DNA of 64,000 nt from Hawksworthiomyces lignivorus (lineage: Eukaryota > Ascomycota > Sordariomycetes > Ophiostomatales > Ophiostomataceae), in contig NTMA01000017.1 in NCBI GenBank assembly GCA_002917075.1, forward strand, positions 192,589 to 256,588. Reading direction: 5' to 3'. This document shows, piece by piece, positions 1-12,000 of this stretch. The position numbers were made by a program, and so were the translations under genes. The notes below the pieces were generated by a model. The model worked only from the letters and a program-made list of their open reading frames with translations. It was not told the DNA's origin and searched no databases. Each line of letters begins with the position of its first letter. Position 1 is the stretch's first letter.

Positions 1-46
1 AAGCATAAAGGCCAAAAACTTAACCTGTCTACCATGAGGGGATTCA

Positions 47-52
47 TATAAA
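47..52 (+). promoter_or_regulatory. TATA-like box upstream of the Ama1-type gene
   Basis: TATAAA lies about 157 bases upstream of the ATG at 209, a plausible position for a fungal core promoter with a leader of roughly 100 bases. There is no supporting transcript, so this rests on motif and distance only. Confidence 0.3.
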
Positions 53-208
53 CAGCACGATCTACCACAGCCGGAGGTACTCTCAAGATATATCTGCATC
101 CTACACAGTCCACGATATTCTCTGTATTCCAGCTCTCTGCTACTTAGTCTCTTTCATCTGCAGCCGCCATCTTCTAGCCGCACTGCATAGTCATGACATG
201 AGAGAAGC

Positions 209-2860
209 ATGGCATCTAGGGGCCCCAGCACTCCATTTACAAAACACCCAAAGCAGTTAGGAATGCCTTCAAGTTGTGATGACGTTTTTAGTTGCCAATT
301 TTCATCTCAGCCATATATATCGTCTCGAGACTCTGGTTATGGCTCAGAGTCCACCACACCATCGAAACCGTCGACTTCGGTTGCCAAACTAGATGTCGAA
401 CTACAAACCCAAGACGAAAGTGGTCTAGATTATCCGATAGAACATGTAGAGTCTGATACCAGTGCTGGTGCCAGCGTTGCCAGCGATAGCAGCAGCCGCT
501 CCCATTTCCTCACTTCCGAAGAAAGTATCTCAGGAGCGGGAATAAAACATAAGAAGTCGACCAATACGCTCCAGCGCCAGAATATCAGCTGCGACCTTCC
601 CGCGTCTTTCTTTTCAACACCGACGCGAAAATCGACATCACAACGTGGCTCCGAATCTCTGTCTTCCTCTTTGCCGACAAGCTCTCCGCCTTCCATTCGC
701 AGCCCGGATCGATTTGTGCACCCCAGAGACTCGCACCGTTCTTTATTTCCGCTCTCAGAGAGGTTCCGACTCACTAAACTTCCTGATGATCTATCACCCA
801 CCGAGAAGATATTGCGACACAGTGGGGCAACGGCCGACTCTTTCGTTTTTCCCTCGCCTCGCTTTAACCCGATGCCAACGGCTGGAGATGAACGCCACAC
901 ACCTCGACAGCTTGCTGGGCTCCCACCATTGACAAGAGCTAGGACAATCTTGGACCTAGAAGATGCAGATAGTAACGATCTTCAATTAGTGACCGAGCGC
1001 TATTCTAGAGCTAGCACTGTATGGCCGGTTGGAACTTTACCTCCCATTTCAGGTGCCGTAGATAACGGACGCGGAAACTTGATACAGACTGGCACCAATG
1101 CCCCGTACTACACATCAGATTTTGTGTGTGGTTCACGACGGCGCACTGATGAACAAAATAAGCACACAAGCCGCTTAGCCGCTGCTTTGGACTTTGATCC
1201 TGCGTCGAGGCTGTTGAAATGTGGTGTTGATGAGTACAGCTTAACGTCGTGCTGCGAAAACGATTCGAATCATTGGAGAAGGAAAACGAAGTGGAACGGC
1301 ACGGCGTGGGTAAGAGAAGGGACACGGTCTAGTATGTCAAAGAAATCTCTTGCCATCTTAGCTTCGTTAAGATTACTGACTTGTTGAGATCGAGACCGAA
1401 CCAAGCAGAAACCAGAGCAGGAAGCTCGGCCGCTCCGGTAAGATCGAATAACAATATGTAGCCCATTGGATTTATTCTTTCGTTAACCTGGATGATGAAC
1501 ACGCAGGATCCTCTCAGCGCCTAAGTTGCGAGATGATTTCTATTGCTCACTGCTCGCCTACTGCTCAATTTGTGACACTATTGCTGTTGGCTTGGGAGAT
1601 CTGCTCTATAGTTGGTCAGAAGATGGAGGTGCTCAGCTGTTAAATGGAAGCAACACCAGTGATACTTGGTTAACGACGCTGGCTTTTTCGTCTGCTCAAG
1701 GTGGAAAAAGCATCTTGGCATTTGGGCGTTCCAATGGCACTGTTGGCCTCTTGTCTCTGCAGGAATCAGGTATCGCACGGATCGTGATACAGGAAGCAGC
1801 TCCGGTCTCGTGCTTGAGCTGGCGACCTACGTGCACTCTACGTCAGTCCAAAAGCCCGAACGCCCGCGGTATCTTGGTTCCTACTGAAGACCTCTTGGTA
1901 GGTGACGATGATGGAACCGTACAATACTATGTCGTCGAATGGCTAGACACAATTGAAGCCGACTGCCAAGATTGGCAGGGTGACGTGACATTGGTTGCTC
2001 GTATTTCTGTCCATTACCAGCAGATCTGTGGTCTTTCCTGGTCTACTAGTGGCACCTCGTTCGCTTCTGGAGCGAATGACAACATGTGCTGCTTCTTCAA
2101 CGTTGATGACGTGCTTATACAATCTCGGGACCCAGAGTGCTCAACAAGATCGTCCTCATCACAACTACGAGGGCAGTCGCGGACGAATGCCTCTAGCAGC
2201 CGTTCAAAGGGCAGACTACCAGGAGGAGGTCATATCCGCGAGCTTCTCCCCGCCAAAGAGAACCATGCCTGCCAAATCGACGCGGGAATGGAACGCTGGC
2301 GCTGGGAGCACGGCGCGGCTGTGAAAGCTATTGCGTTTTGTCCGTGGCAAGAAGGGCTTTTGGCAACAGGTGGTGGTTCTAACGACAAATGTGTTCACTT
2401 TTTCCACACAACGTCAGGCGCTGCTCTTGCCACAATATTTGTTTCTTCCCAGGTGACCAGTCTTGTCTGGAGCACGACGCGACGAGAGATTGCTGTGACG
2501 TTTGGGTTTGCGCATCCAACCCACCCCATCCGCATAGCCGTGTATTCATGGCCCGAATGCAAACAAGTCGCTGCCATCCCATAGGAGGGTAAGCTCCGCG
2601 CCTTATATGGCATTTCGTGCTCCAGAGGGCCTCTCTGCCTAGAAAAGAAATCTTCACGCAAAGGAAAGCAAAAGGCGACATCAAATCACATTCTGAAAGA
2701 AGGCTGTATTGCTGTTGCCTCAAGCGACGAAAGTATCAAGTTCTATGAGCTGTGGCCATCCGATAATAAGCCTGTGACTGGGGGAGTGGGCATGCTGGGT
2801 GGCAGCGACATACTTGAAGACTTAGAAGGCATTCAGAAGGATGGAGATGTTATCCGGTAG
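209..2860 (+). CDS. ama1: Ama1/Fizzy-type APC/C activator (WD40), interrupted by an in-frame TAG
   Basis: This is a Cdc20/Cdh1/Ama1-family activator, which recruits substrates to the anaphase-promoting complex; it most resembles the meiotic Ama1 branch. Inferred exons are 209-1331, 1389-1437 and 1507-2860, with strong donors (GTATGT, GTAAGA) and an ACTGAC branch site; the frame closes exactly. The C-box DRFVHPR is at residues 167-173. The family signature RILSAPKLRDDFY opens the WD40 propeller just after the second intron, and the last codons give the Ile-Arg tail typical of these activators. Oddity: TAG at 2582-2584 sits in frame in the motif AAIP-stop-EGKLRALYG, where relatives carry Trp. 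Without readthrough the product is 749 aa instead of 841, losing the last blade and the IR tail. It could be a nonsense allele, an assembly error or a recoded stop. Family assignment is firm; the Ama1 sub-assignment is likely. Confidence 0.8.
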
Positions 2861-3740
2861 GCCGTCAAGAACAGACAAATGAAATACGCCTTGATACAAC
2901 TAAAGTCGACAAAGAGACGCGGCGGGCATTCGACAACATCGGTCACACAATGTCCTGTTTGGCAGAGATTCAAAGTACTCTGATTTTTAATGCTCCTTTC
3001 TGTCTTTCTTCTGGTCTAGTTTCTAGGAGTTATATTCACTTGTTATTTTTGTCTCGAGCTGGATTGTAGAGTTTATATGGCTATATGAGTTCTTTAGGAC
3101 TCGTCTGTTTAGCTGATTTTCTCTTCTTATTTTCATCTTTTTGCCTTTTTTTCGCTTCTTTGATAATCGGGACACTTCTATGGACAGAAAATCAAGTAAT
3201 AGATCAGTGAGAAGTAGGCAATGTTAGCAATGCAGAGAGAGAATAGGACACACAAGCGTTAAGACAAAGTTTCATTGCATTGAAGATAGTATTCTAGACA
3301 AAAGAAAAGCCTGAAGGCGGCAGCAGCAGATCACTTGCCAGCGTCTAGATGAAAGAGAAAGACACAACCCAGAAAATAGGAAGATAAAATAAGCAATATT
3401 ATATATAACAAAGAGCACGGAGCCACCATATAACGCCATACCATGCAGATCGCTAAAGAGCTGGTAATAACAAAAAGAAAATGCAAGGCCACTTCTGTAG
3501 AGACAAAAATGAGAGCGAGCACAGACGCTAGGACTGACAGACACAGACTAATGGAAAGAAAGAAGAAGGTGTTTAGGGATGGAATGAAGCGTGAATAGCA
3601 GAAGAGAAGCAGCAGTGGAGGAGGCCGACGTGAAACGTACTTCTCGCATCAATCGCGGCGTTGTCTGTTCCCTTCTCCCTGCTTCTCCTCCCATCGTCTT
3701 TTCCCGACGCTTCAGCGTCCCCAGCTTCCCCTGGGTGCTC
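2861..3740. other. Convergent intergenic region, 3' flanks of two genes
   Basis: AT-rich sequence between the stops of the convergent Ama1-type and SNARE genes. It should hold both 3' UTRs. Short open frames on the minus strand (around 3272-3544) have no recognisable protein character. I see no RNA gene or repeat. Confidence 0.6.
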
Positions 3741-4702
3741 TCATTTGAGGATGATGATGAGAAGCACCAAGATGATGATGAGGACGACGATGGCGACCAT
3801 CTGCTTGCAGTCGCCGGCGGAGCGGGCAATGTGGCCGACCTGGCGGCGGGCGCGGTCGATGCGGGTCTGGTGGCGGTCGACGAGCCCGTCGGTCTCCTCG
3901 AGCATGGCGGCCTGGCTGTCGAGCTCGTCGCTGATCTGCAGGCCGAGCTCGCGCTGGCGACTGATGCTCTCGCCCAGCGCGTCCAGCTGCGCGTCCTGGT
4001 CCGAGATGATGCGCGCGTGCATCTGGTGCAGCTGCACGTTGTCGTGGTCGGCGTAGCGGCCGTCCGCGCCGGCGGCGGCGTCCGCCTCGTCCGGGTCGTC
4101 CGTGTACGGCCGGTTGAACAGGCCGGCGCGCTGCGCCTCGAGGTCGACGTCGCTGCCGTTTCCGCCCGGCGGCGGCAGCGGCTTGTCCTGGAAGCGGACG
4201 GCCTTGCTGGATTTCGCAGCGGCATCGGCGGCGGGTCTCGGCGTGCTCGTCGCCGACGACGAAGAGGCCACCGCTACCGGCGCGGTCCCCTGGAACTGGG
4301 CCGTCAGGCCGTCCAGCTGCTTCTGCAGGCCGGGCAGCGCATCGGCGATGTTGAGTGCTTTTCTGCAGAGAGGGGGGGAGAGACGACAGAAGGGCGTCCT
4401 GTTAGCCGCACGACGCGCCAAAGAAAAAAAAAGGAACGAGCGCTGTTTTGCAGTTTATCTTCTTACCCTTCCTCTCCCTCCGCTTCGAGCCGCGCCTGCT
4501 CCTTCTTCAGCGCCTCCAGGCCGTCCCGGAACTGGTCCAGCGACCGCGCGATGTGGCCGTCCTGGGCGTCGCCGGCGGCGCTGTCCGACGCAGGCGCCGA
4601 CGCGTCCTCCTGCAGCAGATCGAGCGCCTTAGTCCGCTGCCGCTCGAGCAGCGACAGCTTGATGTGGTCGGCGAGCAGGTAGAGGGCGTTGGGGTTGGCC
4701 AT
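3741..4702 (-). CDS. SYN8: Syntaxin-8-like Qc-SNARE
   Basis: A 285-aa tail-anchored SNARE, expected to act in endosomal/vacuolar membrane fusion. Exons run 4702-4467 and 4362-3741, with a 104-bp intron (GTAAGA donor, CTGCAG acceptor). The start chosen is MANPNALYLL, which begins the N-terminal helical region. A low-complexity Ser/Ala-rich linker follows. The SNARE heptad region (motifs such as SRQRELGLQISDELDSQ and VDRHQTRIDRARRQ) occupies roughly residues 195-260. The protein ends with about 18 aliphatic residues and a final Lys, a classic C-terminal membrane anchor. The Gln in DELDSQ is a candidate zero-layer residue. A GC-rich open frame on the opposite strand (3591-4682) is a shadow. SNARE assignment is firm; Syn8 over other Qc-SNAREs is likely. 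Confidence 0.85.
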
Positions 4703-7299
4703 GGTTTTCTCGAGGCGGATTTGCGGCGGAGTTAGCGGGAGATGTTGCTGGCGGCGATGGGATGCGCAAAAGAGCGAATGACGAGACGAAAGAGATAATG
4801 ACAGGAGATGCAGAAAGAAAGACAGCAACAAAAAGGGATGGCAATCGGCAGCTGGCGGGATTGATAAATTTGCGGATGACGAAGACGACGAAGACAACGA
4901 AGACGACGAAGCCGGAAGTGGAAAAAATAGTTTCTTGATTTCTCCTCAGCGGTATTACATACAGAGAGACAAGAGATAGCGAGGGTGGAGGTGGTGGTGC
5001 GTAGTGGCTGGATTGCGCTTACGAACGCTCCTGTTAGGCGGCCAGTTTCAATTTCCAGTCCCCTCCTCTTCTGAGACACGGAGATCGCCAGGAACTTGTC
5101 GGGTGCGCCGCCAAAAGACGACTCGCAGGCAAGAAAAGTAGAGTGACAGATTACATAATTTCACATGACAAATTAGCGGACTAACGCTGGCCGACGCAGT
5201 AATTCCGAAAGAGGAAAGGGGTCTTGTCGGGGCGATAATATGCATATTAGCACTACATTCGTTTGTGGCTGCCCGAGTCTGCGTCCACCTAGAAAAGCGC
5301 AGGGCGGAGTGGCACGAGTGCTGATTTCTCACCCCTTTCTCGTCACACAATAATAAATAGAAAGGCTTGCATCCCAGGTACAAGTCCGGATAAGACGGCG
5401 AAGTCTGGCTCATCAATGATTTCCTTGATGCACCTTTGCTGGCACGACTGTGCCTGCCAGCCCCTTCACAGCCAGAGGCACGCTCCTGTGTCTTCGTGAT
5501 CTGGCTAGAGCGGTCTTTGCAACGTAGACCTCGCCTAGTATGGAGTATGAGATGAATCGCTCGTGCAATCTGTCCCCAGTCTATGGAGCGGGGTCTCACC
5601 AACGAATGGCATCTTGTGGAGCGATACTAGTGTCCCGATCCTTCTGAGAGATCCTTCTGGGAGGCACAGCTAGACGAAATATACTCAAACGAACGACATC
5701 AGAAGATCCTCACGGAATAGTGTACGAGAACATGCATATATTGTGTTTTCTTTCCTTGCTTCTAGCCGTCTAGCCGTCTGCCCTTGTCGCCTACATTTGG
5801 CTCAGCTTATTTTCCACATTTGGAAGACGTAGGCTTTTGGACAACTGCCTCGTACTTTTTCTCCTATTACAATGTAGTAATACCTCGCAGATGTCCAGAC
5901 AGGTACTTTGCAGAAGAGGAATGCAGAAGCACGCAGCGTACTTCCCAGAATTCAAATTGCGGCCCTTGGAAATCCTGTTCCAGGGAGCTGTTCCTTGTCC
6001 AATTTAACAGGACTGAGGCTAGAGTTCTCTATGTGGTCTAGTCCGCTGTCCGACTCCTTTTCTAATGCACGCGTTTCTGATGCCACAGGCGGAAAGATGC
6101 CCTAAATAATCGACAGCGTGCACTAAAGCAGAGAAACGCTTGTTCTTGCTAGGGGGGAGTGGGGGAGCCCAGAAGCCCAGACAGAGAATTGCCCAGTATC
6201 CACTCATGGTCAGGCTTGCCACGAGGCAAAACAGGATGGATTTTGGGAAGGATGGGCAGCGGGCCGCGAGACCAATACGTGGTTCGCTGCAGTGTTCTTT
6301 GCGTCCGTGGGCTCAGCGCTCACGGGAGAGAGGGAGGGGGGAGAGGCTGATCGACGGCAGGCTCAAATTAGAAGCAAAACGTACATACATTTGCGAACTG
6401 GGCTAAGAAATAGAGGAGGACAGAGAGCATTAGAACCCGTCTTAAATGCAAGGAGAATATGCCACGAGGAAATTTGCCACGAGGCACGATCTATTTGCCG
6501 GCAGCTGCTTCCCCAAGTTTCAAGATTGCGGTCTGCGGGACGAAAGACGATCAGAAGATTTGTTGCTCGCCGAGATTGGTACGACTGGCACGACTGGTAC
6601 GATTGGTATGGCTTGCCTCGGTGCCAGAAAAAGTCGGTGCGCAGAGTAGACGAGTGGAAGGCCCCGTGGGGACAATGAGATGGAGATGACCGCTTACGAA
6701 AGGCCAACGGCAAAGCAACGCTCTCTCCTTACTGACGTGTCGCGAGAAAGCCTGCATGTATGCCTTTTTTTCATCCCCCAAAAGGAAAAGAACAGTCACC
6801 GCTGCTACATAGCGAGTACGACTACGATGCAGCTACAGGGGACTGGTCAGGCCAATTACGCTATTCGGTCGGGGGGGTGCACAGTTCCATGGACAGTCTG
6901 CCTACGGTGTTGTCATCTGTGCAAAACCATATGCTTAACAGGTGCTATTCGACGTTGCGCTTGTGACTGGCCGTCTTGGCGCTTGCCAGAGCATCATGAA
7001 CCGCAAATGAACTTTGTATATTGAAAAGCTATGACAAAAAATAAATGCTGATCCCATCAACATCCCCCAACCTGAGCAGAGAGGTACGAGTACAGATATC
7101 CAGCACGAACTTCCTGCTTTTCCTGTTGGCTCTTTGTTAGATGCCATTTGGCCTGTTTGTTTCTTCTGCCGCCTTTCCCCCCCAAAAAATACAGTGTAAA
7201 TCCGTGGCCGAGACGGATCCGAGAGCGCCCCCAACGACGCCCAAGCCTCCTCTTACTTGCGTCTGGCTTCTCCTAATCACACATATTTTCCGTACTGCG
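4703..7299. other. Gene-poor intergenic region
   Basis: The first part is the promoter side of the SNARE gene, with a GAAGAC/GACGAC-rich repeat at about 4873-4912. The rest contains several overlapping short open frames on both strands (for example 5048-5602 minus, 6292-6713 both strands), none with domains, splice structure or recognisable motifs. I see no supported gene. Confidence 0.5.
6578..6613 (+). repeat. 9-bp tandem repeat, four units
   Basis: Four consecutive 9-mers of the form GGTACGACT, GGCACGACT, GGTACGATT and GGTATGGCT. It is a small imperfect minisatellite in intergenic DNA. Function unknown. Confidence 0.7.
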
Positions 7300-9030
7300 T
7301 AAAACTCCGTTCCCTTCTGTTACTGTTCTTATCCCTGTGAGTCTCCTGCAGCCTGTAATACACATGCCCACTCTTCTATCCTTCCCTCTGCCCCCCCCCC
7401 CCCCCCCCCCCCTCCCCAACTCCGCTAGCCTTTCCCCTGTTCCTCCTTCGAGCCCAAGGAGCTTTGGGCCACTATTTTTAATATTAGCACACTTCGCCTT
7501 ATTTCAAGGATTTTTTTTAGTCTTTATTTTATTTTTTTTCTTCATCGCTGCTTGAGAAACGACGCGCGATCTCCTTCCCGCCCTCCTTCCCTAAACTGTG
7601 CGTTTCCCTCCATCAGCTTTTCTCCCCTTCCCAATTTCCATCATTCCTCCATTTCGCCATTCTGCGACCAAAACCTGTACAACCGCACATTTGTAAATAC
7701 GTGCAAACGTGCAAACATCCACCGTATTGCACCAAAGTCCTTCCCATCGTATCGTGTATTCTATTCTCTCTCTCTCTTATCCTGACTTCTTTTGATTTCT
7801 TCTTCTTGTGTTTCTTATAAGCTTTTTCTTTCCATCGTCTTTCTTCATATCCATTTCGTTACTTTATCCGGATTGGCATTCCTGTGAGTTGACTGAGACC
7901 TCCCTTCTTTTCTTCTTCCCCCCTGCTCTTCCTATCTTGTGATTTCCCTATCGTATCTTCCCTCTCCTGCGTTACTGTTTTGAAACGGCATGCTTCCAAG
8001 CACATGCTATCAGAAGAGGATGGCGCATTGCGATACTACCGACGTCTTCCCTTGCTACTAGATCCCGACAAGCTGCCCTCTCTCTATTGCCGCGAATCTC
8101 CCGACGTCTTCCTATTCTCGACCGGCTCGTCTAGTCTACGTTATCAACTGGCCCCGAGCGGAGTAGATTTATTCGTTTGCTCTTTTGTCCGTCTGTTCGT
8201 CCGTCCAAGGTGGCTCTTCAACTGCGAATGTCCTCAAATTCGTCTCTCGGAGGTAGGCGGTGACTGTCCGATCTGTTTTCGTTCGATTCTCTTGTCGTCG
8301 CCCGACGCCGACCATCTACCTGCCTAATCCACGACACCGATGCTTGCGACGCCCTTGTCGTCCGGCACGAAGCAAAAAAGTGACTTGGAGCACTCAGGGC
8401 TTTCCTGCGCTTGCCTGGCACCCGTGACACAATAGAGGAGCATGTATGGCTGTGTGCCGTACACACAACTACGGTCGACAACAGTGATAACGTCAATAGC
8501 AGCTCTGCCGTCTCTGCCAGCAGCGCCACGGCCATTTCTCGTTTTGCGTTACTTAGCATGCACTGCACAACCATGCACACATAACCTGTCCTCTCCAGCT
8601 GACTTGTCATTGTAGTTTTCCCGCTAGATCATCAAGATACCCAATCTCTTCTATCACGTCCATTTTGTCGTACTTTCAGCATTCGTAGAAAGCATCTAGC
8701 CGGGCCGGGTTCGATTTGGGTCTCTCTAATCAGCATTGGTCATTTACGGTTCACCTGTCCCAACGAAGCAGAAAGTGTCATACGGAAATATCTAGCAGCC
8801 TAGTGCGCTTACTGTCTTTTTGAGATATACAAAATTCCGACCCCCCCTGACGACTATCTGAACGACCTCAGATCCATCTGCTTTCTCTGACTGTATCGGA
8901 TGTCCGCGTCTTAGCCGCGCTACACCTCTTCTCTAATTTTTTATTTTATTTTTCGATCCATCTTGTCCGGTGCTCGCGTCTCTGACCAGCACCGTGACGT
9001 CAAGGATCGACCGGAGGGTTTGCAGCCAAG
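7300..9030 (+). promoter_or_regulatory. Pyrimidine-rich presumed promoter/leader of the SAPS gene
   Basis: The plus strand is strongly CT-rich from about 7300 to 7970, with runs of T, C and CT, and this continues less strongly to the ATG at 9031. CT tracts of this type are common in core promoters and long leaders of constitutively expressed fungal genes. An open frame at 7980-8327 would act as an upstream ORF if transcribed, but its protein looks like nothing known. No second gene is supported here. Confidence 0.45.
7391..7412 (+). repeat. C22 homopolymer tract
   Basis: Twenty-two uninterrupted cytosines, followed by T and a further CCCC. This is an exceptional homopolymer in a fungal genome and is G22 on the other strand, so it could fold as a G-quadruplex. 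The exact length may be affected by sequencing error. Confidence 0.85.
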
Positions 9031-12000
9031 ATGTTTTGGAAATTTGGCGGATATGCCAACGTATCGCCGGTCGACGCCATTCTCGACCGGCCCGACTTCA
9101 CCCTCGACGAACTTCTCGACGAGAGCGAATTACTAGGGGACATCAAGGCGCACAATAACAAATTGCTCGAATACTTGCGCCATCGAGATGTCATAGTCCG
9201 CCTCCTGGATTTTGTCGTCGCCCCGAAGCTCGAACCGGTCGCCGTGCCAGAGAAAGATGAGAGCGAGCCGGCTGCTGATGCGAGTGCGGATCGCGGTCGG
9301 GCGCGCCTGCTGCCGTTCGGCCGCTCGCGGGCATCGTCATCCGCAACTGACCGTGGCCGCGACGAAGAAGACGAAGCCGAAAAGAAGCGCAACAAGTATG
9401 CATTCGTTGCTTGTGAGATCCTCGCTTCCGACAACTGGTCCATCAGCGAGACGCTGATGACTCCGTCGAACCGGGATCTGCTGCACAAGTTCTGGCAGTT
9501 CCTCAAGCGGCCGGCACCGCTTGACCCTCTACAAGCCAGCTATTTTACAAAGGTGAACGAGTCGCTCTTCGACAAGAAGGTCGATGAGATGGTTGAGTTT
9601 TTGAAGTCGGCTGAGAACGCCGTCCAAGATATGCTCCGCCATGTAGACTGCCCCATGGTCATGGACCTGCTTCTCAAGATCATCACCCTCGATCGCCCCG
9701 AAGCATCCCAAGGCATTGTCGAGGTAAGAGTCCACAGAGACAGGAGCATGTAAAAATCAAATGTTTAGGGAAATGGCGAGACTAATGATTTATCTCTGGC
9801 GCAGTGGCTTTATACTCAGGACATTATGCCGACACTCCTGTCTTTTCTCAGCCCCGAAAATAGCTGGGCAACGCAGACATCCGCCGGCGACTTTATTAAG
9901 GCTATTATCACCGTTTCGGCAAACGCCACGCAGCACGAGCAGACGTGCATCGGTCCGAATGAGCTTACCCGGCAGCTCGTCTCTCACCCGTGCATCGACG
10001 AACTGATCGGATACATGCTCAAAGGTGGCAACGCACTTACTGTGGGTGTTGGCATCGTCATCGAGGTCATCCGCAAGAACAACTCGGACTACGATCCCGA
10101 TGTCGGCACAGAGGCCAACTCCTTGCCCTCCAGCCGTGACCCGATTTACCTAGGCACTTTGCTGCGCATGTTTGCCCAGAATGTGCCGAATTTCATGCAG
10201 CTGATGAACCATGCTCCTGCCCAAAAGTCGCGCCTGAATTCCACATTCGGCGAGAAGATTGAGCCTCTCGGCTTTGACCGTTTCAAGACTTGCGAGCTGA
10301 TGGCTGAACTGCTCCACTGCAGCAACATGGGCTTGCTCAACGAGGTCGGCTCCGAAGAGCTGATTGCCACCCGTGATGCTGAACGGAAGCGGCTGCGAAG
10401 CGAAGGCAAGCTGACTCCCAACCGGGCCGAGGAGCCTCTTTCGTCTGGTGCGGATCTCTTGACCATGCAGATTGCCCACACATCTCCCGCCGACGAGGGC
10501 CGCCGACTCGAGGTAACCAACATTTCGGCAGCAGATGATGACGGCTTCGAGGAGGTAACACATGCTGCCGGCCTGGGTGAAGAATGCCAACTTGACCAAC
10601 AGCCTCCCCACCAAGGCCGCGAACTGCAGGAGTCCATCCTGCCTCCCAATGGTTCTGCATCGCAACCGTTTTTGGACAAGGACGAGGATGACTTTGTAGA
10701 AGAGCCACTGAGTTCCCCACGTCTGAAGACGCACGACGGCGAGGTTGATGAATCACATTTTGACGACCCAGACCTGCTCGTAGCCCCACTCTCGCCGACT
10801 AAGAAGAAGACTGCATCCAGCCAAGCCAATGCCGTTTCTGATGCCGAGTCTGCTGTGAATGTGAGCGACGCTGCCAAGGACGATCTAGCCGAGGGCTCTG
10901 ATGATTTCGTGACCGAAGCTACCGAGCCAGCTCTCGGCGAGGAAGCGAAGCGTATGGTTCCCGATCTTGAGAAGGGTGACGATTCAGATTCCTCCATCAT
11001 CTTCACGCCGACCATATCCTCTTTGTCCGAGTCTCTCGAGGCCCAGTCCTTGAGGCATTCGCCAAGTGCGTCACTAGAGTCCTTAGAGCAGATCGAGAAG
11101 CCGTCGAGCGCTGAGGAGCACAACGAGGATGGAACTGCTGTTGCGCAGCAGTCAGATGAACCAGCTCCAGTCACCGTTTCTTTGGAAGCTCAGCAGATAA
11201 CAACTCCAGACTCGGAGCCAACGTCGACGCAGGGTGAAAAGGGCCAAGAAAGTCTGCCGGATGCCGCCAAGGAAGATGCTGTTGCGGAAGGAGAAACTGC
11301 AAAAGAAGACACGGAAGCCGAAGTAGGAGACGCATCTATCATTGTCGCACACCAGCCGCACGCAGAGGAGCCAAACGAGCCTGCATCGGACGCGCGATTT
11401 AGCAACCCCGTTGTTGGTGATTTCCTGAAGACACAATTTGTCGACCACCGTGTTGTCCCGACGATACTGGTAAGTTATCTTCCTGACGTTACTTGTTTAG
11501 GAACCGTACCAATACTCACTCTCTTTTTCTGTAGTCATTCTTTTTCTCTTACCCGTGGAACAACTTCCTACATAATGTTGTGTATGATGTAGTACAGCAA
11601 GTATTCAATGGACCTATGGACAGGGGGTTTAACCCACATCTTGCGATTTCCCTTTTCGAATCTGCCGACATCACGACGCAGATCATCAACGGCCAGCTTG
11701 TTTCCGAGCAATCGCAAGCGGCGACACGGATGCGCATGGGCTACATGGGTCATCTGACGCTCATTGCTGAGGAGGTTGTCAAGTTTACCGAACGCCACCC
11801 TCCCGAGCTTCTGTCTGAGACAGTCCTGGACAAAGTTATGTCCCAAGACTGGATTAACTACGTTGAGGGTCCGCTTGCGGAGACCCGCGAACGCGACAAC
11901 GCCATTCTTGGCGGCGTGCGGCCCGAAGTTGCTATGGGCAATCATGCGGCTGCTGCCGGTCTTGCTGCTGTTGGCTTAAGCAGTCTAGGCTCTTCACTTG

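Noticed and set aside
2582..2584. Reassignment of TAG to a sense codon in this genome
   Set aside because: The Ama1-type, SAPS and NRPS-like genes all end with TAG at sensible C-termini, so TAG is a working stop.
3591..4682. 363-codon open frame on the plus strand opposite the SNARE gene
   Set aside because: It is the antisense of GC-rich coding sequence. Its protein is Ala/Val/Arg-rich without domains, while the minus strand encodes a clear Qc-SNARE.
5048..5602. 184-codon minus-strand open frame
   Set aside because: No motifs, odd composition and no splice or promoter context. Treated as chance.
8700..8730. GGGTTCGATT, resembling a tRNA T-loop
   Set aside because: The flanking bases do not form the T-stem and no cloverleaf can be drawn.
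10146..11174. 342-codon open frame antisense to the SAPS gene
   Set aside because: Ser/Arg-rich shadow of an acidic, Ser-rich coding region; the sense strand joins conserved SAPS blocks.
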